Assembly: GCA_041661865.1 (NCBI GenBank)
Contig: JBAZTO010000061.1
Location: 1-21,657 of the forward strand
Origin: JBAZTO01 sp041661865
GTDB taxonomy: Bacteria; Planctomycetota; Phycisphaerae; SM23-33
Length of the DNA stretch: 21,657 nucleotides
Direction of reading: 5' to 3'
In this document: piece by piece, positions 21,563 to 21,657 of the stretch
Layout of the letters: the number at the start of each line of letters is the position of its first letter
Position numbering within the stretch: the stretch's first letter is position 1
Position numbers and translations under genes: made by a program
Notes under the pieces: generated by a model
Seen by the model: the letters and a program-made list of their open reading frames with translations, nothing else
Databases searched by the model: none
Told to the model about the DNA's origin: nothing

Positions 21563-21657
21563 AGCCCCGGCAGATACCATGTAGCAAGAGAAGCCAGTCT
21601 CGGCCAGGATGAGAGAACGTTCAGTTAGGTTCGTGCGAACTGTTCCTCATGACCTGA
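21563..21657 (-). repeat. 95-bp end repeat, right copy
   Basis: Exact reverse complement of 33-127. The window ends at the last base of the match, so the right copy may continue beyond the contig. Confidence 0.9.

Noticed and set aside
33..21657. The whole window as one composite transposon bounded by the 95-bp repeats
   Set aside because: The cargo is housekeeping (ligA, rpsO, pnp, mrdA, rodA, hom) and no transposase or recombinase is present; contig ends at a dispersed repeat explain it better.

Overview
The window looks like a chromosomal contig from a high-GC bacterium, most likely a planctomycete (Planctomycetota, possibly Phycisphaerae-like). The grounds are inference: the gaps between genes are filled with short modular hairpin repeats and CACAAAG/CACAGAG-type strings of the kind common in planctomycete genomes, GC is high (68-72% in lines I counted by hand, outside two lower-GC patches), and the gene content is that of a free-living sugar-degrading heterotroph. 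No transposase, integrase, phage, CRISPR array, tRNA or rRNA gene is visible. The two window ends carry the same perfect 95-bp repeat in opposite orientation, so the contig probably broke at copies of a dispersed repeat.

Minus-strand block, 8264 down to 255: ligA (NAD+-dependent DNA ligase), a DEDDh exonuclease fused to a BRCT domain (ATGA overlap with ligA), mrdA (PBP2), rodA and an alpha/beta hydrolase. MrdA and RodA form the wall-elongation transpeptidase/glycosyltransferase pair. The ligase-exonuclease pair is the most interesting part of the window. The N-terminal two thirds of ligA and the exonuclease's BRCT are GC-rich. Everything between them (about 6890 to 4950) is much poorer in GC, as if a foreign segment had entered ligA, supplied a new ligase C-terminus plus an exonuclease, and left the original ligA BRCT fused to the exonuclease. 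The new ligase tail ends in QMNLF, which resembles a beta-clamp-binding motif.

Plus-strand block, 8361 to 12963: a single-domain response regulator, rpsO, pnp (in the classic rpsO-pnp order), a cold-shock protein and a small membrane-anchored histidine kinase. A strong terminator follows pnp.

Accessory patch, about 12964 to 14900: an unrecognised 216-aa protein, a possible broken small ORF, and a convergent class I SAM methyltransferase, with a perfect 11-bp inverted repeat in the divergent gap before hom.

Amino-acid and sugar genes, 14948 to 20872: hom (homoserine dehydrogenase) followed by an ApgM-type phosphomutase-like protein of the group proposed to act as homoserine kinase, so the pair probably makes phosphohomoserine for threonine synthesis. 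A bidirectional terminator separates them from a minus-strand GH4 glycosidase. This is divergent from an L-fucose/L-arabinose isomerase-like gene, and a palindrome in the shared promoter region may be the operator.

Right tail, 20873 to 21657: no gene. It holds a terminator, a roughly 340-bp element with 23-bp terminal inverted repeats (22 of 23 matching), several modular hairpins and the right copy of the 95-bp repeat.
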